Shown: in pieces, positions 7,075 to 13,941 of the stretch
Numbering within the stretch: the stretch's first letter is position 1
Layout of the letters: every line of letters starts with the position of its first letter
Notes under the pieces: model-generated
What the model was told of the DNA's origin: nothing
Databases searched by the model: none
Seen by the model: only the letters and a program-made list of their open reading frames with translations
Program-made: the position numbers and the translations under genes
Origin: an uncultured Lachnospiraceae bacterium
Lineage (GTDB): Bacteria > Bacillota > Clostridia > Lachnospirales > Lachnospiraceae
Assembly: GCA_945492935.1 (NCBI GenBank)
Contig: CALYVE010000010.1
Location: 1 to 15,325 of the forward strand
Direction: 5' to 3'
Length of the DNA stretch: 15,325 bases

Positions 7075-7521
7075 CTATAAGTCTTGACTATCTAACAGAA
7101 TTGTAAACGGTCCATCGTTAAGTAATGAAACTTTCATATCTGCACCGAATTCACCCTGTTGTACCTTGTAGCCCATTAAACTGCATTGTTCAATAATATA
7201 ATGATACAATTTGAAAGCCATATCCGGTGCACCCGCCTTCACAAAGGATGGCCGATTTCCCTTCTTGCAATCTGCATATAATGTAAACTGTGAAATTAGT
7301 AAAAGTTCCCCATCCACATCTGTAAGTGCAAGGTTTGTCTTTCCCTGTTCATCTTCAAAAATACGCATATTAAGAAGCTTCTTTATCATCTTGTCTGCAA
7401 TTTCATTTGTATCTTGATTCTCAATGCCAATCAGCACCATAAAACCCTTACCGATTGCCCCGCGAACCATTCCGTCAATCGTAACAGATGCTTCAGACAC
7501 CCGCTGTATCACAAAACGCAT
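7075..7521 (-). CDS. dtd: D-aminoacyl-tRNA deacylase Dtd
   Basis: Dtd hydrolyses D-aminoacyl-tRNAs (and Gly-tRNA-Ala), keeping D-amino acids out of proteins. The 148-residue length is normal. The N-terminus MRFVIQRV is canonical, SQFTLYAD carries the active-site Thr (SQFT at 77-80), KGNRPSF lies at 87-93, and the cross-subunit motif reads NDGPFT (135-140), a Val-to-Phe variant of the usual GPVT that keeps the Gly-Pro pair essential for chiral rejection. The ATG has GAGGAGG 7 bases upstream. It is the first gene of the dtd - unknown - tcdA unit and has its own promoter, divergent from the acyltransferase gene. Confidence 0.97.
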   Translation of the reverse strand: MRFVIQRVSEASVTIDGMVRGAIGKGFMVLIGIENQDTNEIADKMIKKLLNMRIFEDEQGKTNLALTDVDGELLLISQFTLYADCKKGNRPSFVKAGAPDMAFKLYHYIIEQCSLMGYKVQQGEFGADMKVSLLNDGPFTILLDSQDL

Positions 7522-7548
7522 AGTGTTCCCTCCTCAAATGCTTGCTTT

Positions 7549-7577
7549 ATTATAGCAAAAAAATAAGCGTTTTCCAA
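7549..7577 (-). promoter_or_regulatory. promoter of the dtd unit
   Basis: On the minus strand TTGGAA (7572-7577, 4/6) precedes a perfect TATAAT (7549-7554) by 17 bases. The expected start near 7542 gives a short leader of about 20 bases that contains the GAGGAGG ribosome binding site. Confidence 0.7.
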
Positions 7578-7585
7578 GTACCAAA

Positions 7586-7618
7586 CACATCAACATGGTC
7601 CTAACGCACATTGACATG
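7586..7618. repeat. direct repeat pair upstream of the acyltransferase, candidate operator
   Basis: CACATCAACATG (7586-7597) and CACATTGACATG (7607-7618) match at 10 of 12 positions and start 21 bases apart, which is two helical turns, so both copies face the same side of the DNA. The second copy covers the acyltransferase -35 box. A looser CACAT...ATG copy follows at 7623-7633. The arrangement suits a tandem-binding regulator. It also creates AACATG/CATGTT half-sites in inverted orientation at 7592-7597 and 7615-7620. Confidence 0.4.
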
Positions 7619-7640
7619 TTATCACATAAAATGATACAAT
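7611..7640 (+). promoter_or_regulatory. strong promoter of the acyltransferase gene
   Basis: A perfect TTGACA (7611-7616) is followed after 18 bases by TACAAT (7635-7640, 5/6), with TG one base before the -10 (extended form TGATACAAT). The expected start near 7647 gives a leader of about 34 bases. Confidence 0.75.
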
Positions 7641-7665
7641 TATCGAAGTTTAATAAAAAAACATT

Positions 7666-7671
7666 GGGAGG
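7666..7671 (+). promoter_or_regulatory. ribosome binding site that fixes the TTG start at 7681
   Basis: GGGAGG lies 9 bases before the TTG at 7681. There is no in-frame ATG until the first membrane helix (about 7750), so TTG is the supported start. Confidence 0.75.
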
Positions 7672-7680
7672 ATTATCTTT

Positions 7681-8772
7681 TTGAACTCTACAATAACAAC
7701 CAAAAACAAAAGAATAGACAGTCTGGATTTATTAAAAGCGATTGCAATAATGCTGGTATTAGCACTTCATGTTCCATTGTATCATATTGATTTTATTGAA
7801 CAGCCAACAGCATCAAGAGTCTTTCAGTATTTCCTTCGCCTCTTATCAGAAGGCGTACCGTTATTTGTGACCATAAACGGATTTTTAATACTAAAAAAAT
7901 CTTCATTAGATGTAAAAAAGCACTATATACAATGTGCAAAGTTATTTGGTCTTCTTGTATTCTGGATGATTGCATATATTGTAATTATCGGAAGACATGA
8001 ATTACTTTCGATGACACCTTCTGAGTTTTTTGTACACATCTTCCAAACAGGACGTGACGGCGGAAGCAAGTACACCGGTGGTCTTTGGTTCCTGCAATAC
8101 CTGTTTGCTGTATACTTATTTGTTCCCGCTATATGGAAAATATTCCATGATGACTTTAAACTCTTCCAAACACTTTTTATTATATCTTTTATACTCATAC
8201 TCGGACGCAATACGATTAATTTAATTCGTTCGGCATTATCCATTTCTATGGAAACTCCTGTTTTGGATGAATTAAACGGGTTTGTCAAACGAATCACTGT
8301 ATGGGGCGACGGATACTATCTTGTATTCTTTTGTTTTGGAGGCATGATCTATCATTACTACGATTGGCTCATTTCCAAAAAAAGACTTTTTGTGAGCCTC
8401 GGCATACTCGCAGCAGGGCTTGCTTTTACTTTTGGTTATACATTGAGCAAATTATCAGGAACTGTATACGACCAGACATTCAACTACGGAACTGTATTTA
8501 CTTTCTTTATTATGTTGGGGCTGTTTGTTTTTTGTTCCAACTTCTCCTCGGACAAAAATATCATAACAAAAACATTATCATTAATCGGGAGAAATACCTT
8601 TGCAATTTATGTCATACATAAGATTATCATTCGCGAAATCAAATTGGTCATACCGGAATATTATGCAGAACACAGGGTTTTAATGTATATCATCGTATTG
8701 ACGATAAGCACACTGTTTTCAGTAATCGCACCAAAGATACCGATTGTGCGAAAAGTAACTTCATTGTCATAA
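7681..8772 (+). CDS. acyltransferase family 3 membrane protein (OafA/WecH-like O-acyltransferase)
   Basis: Proteins of this family move acyl groups, usually acetyl, across the membrane onto surface glycans or other envelope targets. The 363-residue protein is polytopic with about ten hydrophobic segments. It shows the N-terminal signature RIDSLDLLKAIAIMLVLALH (11-30), in which the family's usual Arg after Leu is Lys19 and the essential His is H30. It also has the central GGLWFLQYLF (133-142), where His is common before Trp-Phe in the family, and the hydrophobic C-terminal helices. Translation starts at TTG with a GGGAGG site. It is monocistronic, bounded by a good promoter and a strong terminator. 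No glycan biosynthesis genes are nearby, so the acceptor is unknown. The adjacent murF is on the other strand and does not by itself imply a peptidoglycan substrate. Confidence 0.9.
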   Translation: MNSTITTKNKRIDSLDLLKAIAIMLVLALHVPLYHIDFIEQPTASRVFQYFLRLLSEGVPLFVTINGFLILKKSSLDVKKHYIQCAKLFGLLVFWMIAYIVIIGRHELLSMTPSEFFVHIFQTGRDGGSKYTGGLWFLQYLFAVYLFVPAIWKIFHDDFKLFQTLFIISFILILGRNTINLIRSALSISMETPVLDELNGFVKRITVWGDGYYLVFFCFGGMIYHYYDWLISKKRLFVSLGILAAGLAFTFGYTLSKLSGTVYDQTFNYGTVFTFFIMLGLFVFCSNFSSDKNIITKTLSLIGRNTFAIYVIHKIIIREIKLVIPEYYAEHRVLMYIIVLTISTLFSVIAPKIPIVRKVTSLS

Positions 8773-8791
8773 TATGCAACACGAAGCACAC

Positions 8792-8830
8792 AAAAAGGAC
8801 TCGTTCTTTTGGATATAACGAGTCCTTTTT
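8792..8830. terminator. strong bidirectional intrinsic terminator
   Basis: AAAAAGGACTCGTT (8792-8805) and AACGAGTCCTTTTT (8817-8830) form a perfect 14-bp stem with an 11-base loop. The outer five pairs are A-T, giving a T run on the 3' side for both strands. It lies between the convergent acyltransferase (stop 8772) and murF (stop 8842) genes and serves both. Confidence 0.95.
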
Positions 8831-8841
8831 AGTGTAACCAA

Positions 8842-10206
8842 TCAGCCCATAAGGTTGCTGACAATCTCACTTAAATTCATGCCATGAGAGCCCTTAATCA
8901 AAACAACATCCTCCGGCATCATAACCGATAACAGGAAAAGCGCAACCTCTCCGTTATCCTTAAAGCTGTAACACTGAATTTGGGAACCTGCATCCTGTAC
9001 AGCCTTCATAATATTCTGCGCCAAATCGCCAACTACTACAAGTGTATCGATCTTTTTATCTGCCAGATACTGACCGACCTCATAATGATACTTCTCGCTA
9101 TCTGCACCCAGCTCAAACATATCACCAAAAACGAGAATCTTCTTGCCGTCTTCCGGCAAATCTGCCAACACATTGATGCTTGCCCGCATCGAATCCGGAC
9201 TTGCGTTATATGTGTCATCGATAATTGTATATTTGCCGGGAATCTGTATCAATCTCTGACGAATACCCCGGAAGGTTTCAAATGCACAGGCAGCCTTTTT
9301 TAGATTCAGTCCCAAATAATCTGCAATTGCCATACCAACAAGTGAATTTGCTACGTTATGTCTGCCAAGCGCATTCAGGGTAACAGTCACCTTTTTGTCA
9401 TCATGAACATAATCATATACATAGCGATAACTATCCATATGGATATTCTCCGCCCTGTAATCACACCAGTCTTTTGTACCATAATAGACAGTCTTAACCG
9501 GAAGCCTGCCGCGCATATCTGCAAGCAGCTCATCATCACCATTCAGGAACAATGTTCCATCCGGGGACATGTGATTAATAATCTCGAGCTTTTCTTTGAG
9601 GATATTTTCTCTCGTGTGGAAGTGTTCCATATGCGCAACACCGATCATAGTGACTACTGCAATATCCGGCTGAATCAGCTTCGAAAGAATCTCCATTTCT
9701 CCGGGCTGTCCGATGCCGGCTTCCAGAACCGCAACCTCAGCGCCCTCTGTCGCTCTTGCAAGTGTAAGCGGGACACCAAAGGTTGAATTCAAATTGCCGC
9801 TTGTCTGATATACATTCCGACTGCTCATAAGTGCAGTCGATATCATTTCTCTTGTTGTAGTCTTACCAACACTGCCCGTCACTCCAATAAACGGAATATC
9901 ATACATCCTACGCAAGTAATAACCAATATCATGTAATGCTTTTTCTGTATCCAGCACCTGAATGTATGGTTTTTTGGCAATGACTGTATCGCTGTGTCTC
10001 GAAGTAAGTGTCGCTGCACCAACCTCAAGTGCACGCTCTATATATTTGTGTGCATCCTGATTATTACCAATAATCGGTATAAATAAATCGCCTGCTTTGA
10101 TTTCTCTGGAATCAATGCAAAGATCGTTAATGATTGTATCAGGATCTCCACATAGCAATGTTCCTTTCACTGCTTTTACGATCTCACTAACCTTGATTTG
10201 AATCAC
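8842..10206 (-). CDS. murF: UDP-N-acetylmuramoyl-tripeptide--D-alanyl-D-alanine ligase MurF
   Basis: MurF performs the last cytoplasmic step of the peptidoglycan monomer, adding D-Ala-D-Ala to the UDP-MurNAc tripeptide with ATP. The 454-residue protein has the three Mur-ligase domains: N-terminal substrate domain with IDSREIKAGDLFIP (31-44), central ATPase domain with P-loop GVTGSVGKTTT (108-118), EAGIGQPGEME (162-172) and HMEHF (192-196), and C-terminal domain with the MurF signature DDTYNASPDSM (330-340). The start is GTG (10204-10206), supported by AAGGAG 7 bases upstream; that site overlaps the stop codon of the DJ-1 family gene, so the two are cotranscribed and probably coupled. The gene stands alone, away from a division/cell-wall cluster. 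Confidence 0.97.
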   Translation of the reverse strand: MIQIKVSEIVKAVKGTLLCGDPDTIINDLCIDSREIKAGDLFIPIIGNNQDAHKYIERALEVGAATLTSRHSDTVIAKKPYIQVLDTEKALHDIGYYLRRMYDIPFIGVTGSVGKTTTREMISTALMSSRNVYQTSGNLNSTFGVPLTLARATEGAEVAVLEAGIGQPGEMEILSKLIQPDIAVVTMIGVAHMEHFHTRENILKEKLEIINHMSPDGTLFLNGDDELLADMRGRLPVKTVYYGTKDWCDYRAENIHMDSYRYVYDYVHDDKKVTVTLNALGRHNVANSLVGMAIADYLGLNLKKAACAFETFRGIRQRLIQIPGKYTIIDDTYNASPDSMRASINVLADLPEDGKKILVFGDMFELGADSEKYHYEVGQYLADKKIDTLVVVGDLAQNIMKAVQDAGSQIQCYSFKDNGEVALFLLSVMMPEDVVLIKGSHGMNLSEIVSNLMG

Positions 10207-10213
10207 AATTCTA

Positions 10214-10219
10214 CTCCTT
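10214..10219 (-). promoter_or_regulatory. ribosome binding site supporting the GTG start of murF
   Basis: On the minus strand AAGGAG lies 7 bases before GTG at 10206 and overlaps the TAA stop of the upstream DJ-1 family gene (10218-10220). No ATG is available nearby in frame upstream of the conserved N-terminus. Confidence 0.75.
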
Positions 10220-10778
10220 ACCCAAAAAGCTCTGACTCATAAACTATTTTATGTGCAAGTGCTTCTGCCGTTTCTGTGTCTGTCAAAAGTCCGACAAGTG
10301 CAAGACCAAAAGGAATCGCTGTTCCAAGGCCTCGGCTTGTAATATAGCGTCCGTCAATTACTACACCATCTTCCAGTGTAGTCGCACCCAAAAGTTCTGA
10401 CTCCATGCCCGGATAGCATGTAGCCATACGACCTTCTAATAACCCCATTTTGCCATATACTGTTGGTGCAGCACAGATTGCTGCCAAATATTTGCCGGCC
10501 GCATCAAAACGATGAATCATCTGTGTAAGTCCTGCATGAGCAGCCAGGTTGTGTGTCCCCGGAAGTCCACCCGGTAAAACAATCATATCAGCACTATCGT
10601 CAATCTCTTCAAATAATGCATCTGTGACAATTGAAACACCATGTGAGCTTGTAACAATCTTCTCTCCTGTCACGGAAACCATCACTGTTTCAATCTTTGC
10701 CCTGCGTAATAAATCAACGACTGCAAGTGCTTCTACCTCTTCACAGCCGGTCGCAAAAAATATATAAACCTTTGCCAT
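10218..10778 (-). CDS. DJ-1/PfpI family protein (DJ-1/ThiJ/YajL group)
   Basis: This 186-residue flavodoxin-like protein belongs to the DJ-1 group of the class I glutamine amidotransferase-like superfamily. Members are reported as glyoxalases, deglycases or redox-responsive chaperones; the exact activity is debated. The N-terminus AKVYIFFATGCEEVEALAVVDLLRRA is diagnostic, with conserved Glu E16. The nucleophile Cys is C102 in AAICAAPTVYG. The DJ-1 His after the elbow is replaced: the region reads ATCYPGMES (119-127), a pattern usual in bacterial members. The start chosen is the ATG at 10778, which has GAGGAGG 8 bases upstream; a start at 10847 would add 23 residues with no family match and would place the ATG at the -35 box. 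It is first in an operon with murF, 11 bases apart. Confidence 0.92.
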   Translation of the reverse strand: MAKVYIFFATGCEEVEALAVVDLLRRAKIETVMVSVTGEKIVTSSHGVSIVTDALFEEIDDSADMIVLPGGLPGTHNLAAHAGLTQMIHRFDAAGKYLAAICAAPTVYGKMGLLEGRMATCYPGMESELLGATTLEDGVVIDGRYITSRGLGTAIPFGLALVGLLTDTETAEALAHKIVYESELFG

Positions 10779-10786
10779 AGTAAATT

Positions 10787-10793
10787 CCTCCTC
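10787..10793 (-). promoter_or_regulatory. ribosome binding site that fixes the DJ-1 family start at 10778
   Basis: GAGGAGG on the minus strand lies 8 bases before the ATG at 10778. This decides against the longer in-frame start at 10847, which has no such site. Confidence 0.85.
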
Positions 10794-10818
10794 AAATGGT
10801 TTATTTTCCCATGCGTTC

Positions 10819-10847
10819 AGTATATAATATATCCAGTAAATCTTCAA
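10819..10847 (-). promoter_or_regulatory. promoter of the DJ-1 family - murF operon
   Basis: On the minus strand TTGAAG (10842-10847, 4/6) is followed after 17 bases by TATACT (10819-10824, 5/6). Expected start near 10812, leader about 34 bases. The -10 overlaps a plus-strand TATAAT at 10823-10828. Confidence 0.55.
10823..10828 (+). promoter_or_regulatory. candidate -10 box for the CYTH-domain gene
   Basis: A perfect TATAAT lies at 10823-10828, about 45 bases before the ATG at 10873. The -35 region (TTTATT at 10800-10805) is poor. It shares bases with the -10 of the divergent operon promoter. Confidence 0.4.
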
Positions 10848-10872
10848 GTAAGAAACATGAAAGGAGTCCTAT

Positions 10873-11394
10873 ATGGAAATCGAACGTAAATTTATTCCTG
10901 CCTCTATTCCGGAGGAATTCCTACAAGATCAATGTTATCTTCTGGAACAGGCTTATGTACAAACGAGTCCCGTAATTCGTGTCCGCCAAAAAGCAACAAT
11001 AACAGACGGTCAGGCTATCGATCCTCAATACATTTTAACAGTGAAATCTTCCGGCATGATGGCACGTCAGGAGTTCGAGCTGCCGCTTACTGCAAAGGAA
11101 TACAACGAGCTTCTTGCTAAAGCTGACGGAAATATCATAACCAAGCGACGCTATGTACATCCAATCACGGAATCGCTTATTCTTGAGCTTGATATTTTTG
11201 AAGGAATATTTGAGGGGCTTATTATTGCCGAAATTGAGTTCCCGGACGAAGAGTCTGCAAAAAAATATACCCCTCCGGCATTTCTTGGCGAAGAGGTAAC
11301 TTTTGATTCCCGTTTTCATAATAGTAATTTGAGCAAAATGCCTCCCGAAGCAATTAAAGAGCTGTTACACTCCATCAAGCTTTTCAACTGCTGA
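10873..11394 (+). CDS. CYTH-domain protein (triphosphate tunnel metalloenzyme)
   Basis: The 173-residue protein is a single CYTH domain. It begins with the ExExK signature (EIERKF, E2, E4, K6), followed by the alternating charged strands that line the triphosphate tunnel: VIRVRQK (34-40, R36 and R38), YILTVKSS (53-60, K58), QEFELPL (66-72), KRRY (91-94), ELDIFEGIFEGLIIAEIEFP (105-124). Enzymes of this fold hydrolyse inorganic tripolyphosphate or thiamine triphosphate, and a subset are adenylate cyclases (class IV); which applies here cannot be read from sequence. Prokaryotic short forms are often tripolyphosphatases. AAGGAG lies 6 bases before the ATG. The gene is monocistronic and its last 30 bases overlap the DUF1189-type gene on the other strand. 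Confidence 0.9.
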   Translation: MEIERKFIPASIPEEFLQDQCYLLEQAYVQTSPVIRVRQKATITDGQAIDPQYILTVKSSGMMARQEFELPLTAKEYNELLAKADGNIITKRRYVHPITESLILELDIFEGIFEGLIIAEIEFPDEESAKKYTPPAFLGEEVTFDSRFHNSNLSKMPPEAIKELLHSIKLFNC

Positions 11395-12129
11395 AGCAAT
11401 CATTCGAACGGATATAAACACGCTCACGAGGCTCACAATAAACTGTGGTAATAAGCCGAGTGCAGCGTTACAGTTCGAAATCAGAATGCCAAGCGACTCA
11501 CCGTAGAAGCATAGCATAAACATCTGTCCAAAGGACATTTTAATTTCGCGCATTTCAATGTATTTCTTAATACATAACACAAGAAAAAGTGCGCATATCG
11601 CATACTTCACAAAAAATCCGGCACACGTAAAAACAAACATTAACACGAGATACCCATAAATGAACGGAATACCGTTTTTCAGAGATGACACATTAAAGCC
11701 ATTCGCCAGAAACGTATTAAGCGCTATCGACTGATACTCATATGACTTCCCGCTTAATGTATACAGAAGAACAGCCCGATGGCTACCTACTGTAAGATAC
11801 ATACCATCACGCTTGACAGTCTCATCTTTTCCTGATGCAGTATCGGTATTAATCAAAATCGTAGCATCTTCGATTTTCATCGAAAACTTCGTGTCAAGCT
11901 TAAGCTGATCATCCTCGTATCGAAGTGTTGCAAGCTGCTTGTCAAAAAGCTTCTCAAAGCCCCCAAAGCTTGCAATCAGTGCCCCTACCGGCACTGCAAA
12001 GGTAATAATACCAAGTACAAGACATATGACCAAAACATAAAGCTTTGATCTTCCCTTTTTGAGTTTGATCATCTCACCATATTTACCCGGTTTTGATATC
12101 GCATATAAAATTTGTTCTGAAAATGTCAT
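11365..12129 (-). CDS. DUF1189-type membrane protein
   Basis: This 254-residue protein has one N-terminal membrane helix at about 30-55, an extracytoplasmic region at about 56-150, then hydrophobic helices at about 155-186, 203-222 and 226-246. That order, plus the N-terminal cytoplasmic start (SEQILYAISKPGKYGEMIKLKKGRSKLY), fits the DUF1189 family of uncharacterised Bacillota membrane proteins; I assign it from layout and general pattern and cannot verify it by search. AAGGAG precedes the ATG by 7 bases and lies within the last codons and stop of the sensor gene, 3 bases away, so the two are coupled. The pair may form a membrane complex. It is the last gene of the run starting at the rib genes. 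No clear terminator follows. Confidence 0.75.
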   Translation of the reverse strand: MTFSEQILYAISKPGKYGEMIKLKKGRSKLYVLVICLVLGIITFAVPVGALIASFGGFEKLFDKQLATLRYEDDQLKLDTKFSMKIEDATILINTDTASGKDETVKRDGMYLTVGSHRAVLLYTLSGKSYEYQSIALNTFLANGFNVSSLKNGIPFIYGYLVLMFVFTCAGFFVKYAICALFLVLCIKKYIEMREIKMSFGQMFMLCFYGESLGILISNCNAALGLLPQFIVSLVSVFISVRMIASAVEKLDGV

Positions 12130-12132
12130 CGC

Positions 12133-13926
12133 CTACTCCTTTACAATATAGCCTTCCTTCGGCACCTTAACTGTCAGTATCGTTCCTTTATCCTGCTTTG
12201 TTTTTATCTCTATCGCTGCACCGCAGGCAGTTTTTAATTGCTTTTTTATTTCTTTGTATTGTTTCTTTCCTGTAAACATTTTATCAGGGCCTATACCCGG
12301 TCCGTTATCTACAATCTGAATTGCAAAACAGTCTAACCGCTCATAGCTTCGAAGCACTATTCTTCCATCAGAATTTGATTTTAATGCGCCGTTTAAAACA
12401 GCATTTTCCACGAGCGGTTCCACCGTATTAAATGGTACACGAAATTCAACAACCTTATCTTCAATTACAAATTCAAGCTGCGAATGTTTTTTGCAAATGA
12501 TTCCTGCATAGGCACGAATGTATGCAAGTTCATCCGTGAAAGGAACAACATCCGAAGATACGGCTGCCTTCATATTTTTCTGCAAATACAAGGACGTATC
12601 ATAAACAAGCTTGCTTTCTTCGTATTCCTTATCTTTTAATTTCGCTATTACATCATTTAGTGCCCCATATACAAGATTCATGTTCAGCTTTGATAAAATA
12701 CGTTTCTTTTCCAGACTGATGCTGTTTATGGCTGTATCCTTTTCCTGATTCACTTCTTGAATCACTTGTCGAATGATCGAAATAGATAATAACACAATAT
12801 ATGTGTAAATTCCAAGCATAAATACAAGTCCGTCACACACACTGTAAAACTTAAACAGCGACAAAACCATCTCGACCGTCCAAGCAACAAAAAGAATCGC
12901 ACCTGCAATTAAATTTGTATAAAGTGCCTGACTTTCAAAGGTCTCCTTTGCCATATATAAAATACCTACTAACCCAAACAAAGCAATATATACAATCACT
13001 TTTGTAAAGGTCATATAGCTTGCAAAATCAACAACCGACAACGCCTGAAATACAATACCTGTAAGTAAATTGATTGAAAATACATAGACGCTCCATTCAA
13101 ATATTTTCACAAAACGTCTTCGCATGGTAAAGCAACTTTGATACATCATAAATAATACCGGTAATAATAACAGCAATATGCATTGCATCATATACATGCC
13201 GAATTTGTTTTTGAATACAAACTGCAGCAGAGGATTTTGCACAATCGCCCAAAGCTCTGCACAAATCGCAAAACAAAACGCATAAAGTGCTCGCATCTTA
13301 TCAAAATTCGCCTTTTTCATAAACAGGATTGCTATTATTACAAGCAATGTAATAAGCAGCAAAGTGATTGCAGCAAAAAGACTAAGTCCATGTCTTCGAA
13401 GCATACCGGAAGCCAAATTACCTTCATGACCATAATATATCTGACTTATATTTCCACTATATTTCCTATAACCGGAAACCATGTAAATGGTTAGAATATC
13501 CCCCGGCTTTGCACCGTCTAATTTTACAACATTCGTGCACGGAACAGCATTTTTCAAACGCTTCTGGTTATTCATTACGCCGTAAGAATAAATGCGTTCA
13601 TCGTTCAACAATACAACGACATTCTGAAATTTTGTATCAAAAACAAGCACACTATCCTCGGTAACATCCTCCGGAACCCTGCTCATAAGGGTAATCGTTT
13701 CACCTGCTTTAGCCTTTAATTTGTATGGTAGTGTAATAAGCTTATCGTTTTCACCGCCATAGTTTTTCAGCACCCATGGTTCATCATAAACCGACAATGC
13801 TCCAAAAGGCAAACGTGTCTGATTTTTCGGTGCAAAGAAAAACGCAAACATAAAGATTGCCAAAACGGCAAAAAGAATCGTCAACAACGAAAGAATATGC
13901 AATTGTCTGCGCTTATCCTTTTTCAT
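12133..13926 (-). CDS. 7TM sensor with LytS/YehU-like cytoplasmic domain lacking the phospho-accepting His (probable pseudokinase)
   Basis: The 597-residue protein has a first membrane helix at 10-31, an extracytoplasmic beta-rich region at about 32-178, seven hydrophobic segments between about 180 and 385, a linker, and a cytoplasmic module at about 400-590. The layout matches 7TMR-DISM-type receptors joined to a LytS/YehU (His_kinase) domain. The module is recognisable from PFTDELAYIRAYAGI (462-476), EPLVENAV (503-510) and DNGPGIG (540-546). The H-box, normally NPHFLYNTLN, reads NMNLVYGALN (415-424): the His is Asn417 (codon AAT). The N-box His is Asn512, and the GIGLxN segment of the ATP lid is missing. 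Autophosphorylation is therefore unlikely. No response regulator is nearby. GAGGGA before the ATG is a moderate site; the HAD gene ends 15 bases upstream. Confidence 0.88.
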   Translation of the reverse strand: MKKDKRRQLHILSLLTILFAVLAIFMFAFFFAPKNQTRLPFGALSVYDEPWVLKNYGGENDKLITLPYKLKAKAGETITLMSRVPEDVTEDSVLVFDTKFQNVVVLLNDERIYSYGVMNNQKRLKNAVPCTNVVKLDGAKPGDILTIYMVSGYRKYSGNISQIYYGHEGNLASGMLRRHGLSLFAAITLLLITLLVIIAILFMKKANFDKMRALYAFCFAICAELWAIVQNPLLQFVFKNKFGMYMMQCILLLLLPVLFMMYQSCFTMRRRFVKIFEWSVYVFSINLLTGIVFQALSVVDFASYMTFTKVIVYIALFGLVGILYMAKETFESQALYTNLIAGAILFVAWTVEMVLSLFKFYSVCDGLVFMLGIYTYIVLLSISIIRQVIQEVNQEKDTAINSISLEKKRILSKLNMNLVYGALNDVIAKLKDKEYEESKLVYDTSLYLQKNMKAAVSSDVVPFTDELAYIRAYAGIICKKHSQLEFVIEDKVVEFRVPFNTVEPLVENAVLNGALKSNSDGRIVLRSYERLDCFAIQIVDNGPGIGPDKMFTGKKQYKEIKKQLKTACGAAIEIKTKQDKGTILTVKVPKEGYIVKE

Positions 13927-13941
13927 ACACGTCCCTCAAAC

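Noticed and set aside
10779..10847. A longer start for the DJ-1 family protein, adding 23 residues
   Set aside because: The added part has no family similarity, lacks a ribosome binding site, and its ATG coincides with the likely -35 box. The ATG at 10778 has GAGGAGG at 8 bases.
10873..11394. Calling the CYTH protein an adenylate cyclase (CyaB)
   Set aside because: The CYTH fold alone does not separate class IV cyclases from tripolyphosphatases and thiamine triphosphatases, and no context supports cAMP synthesis.
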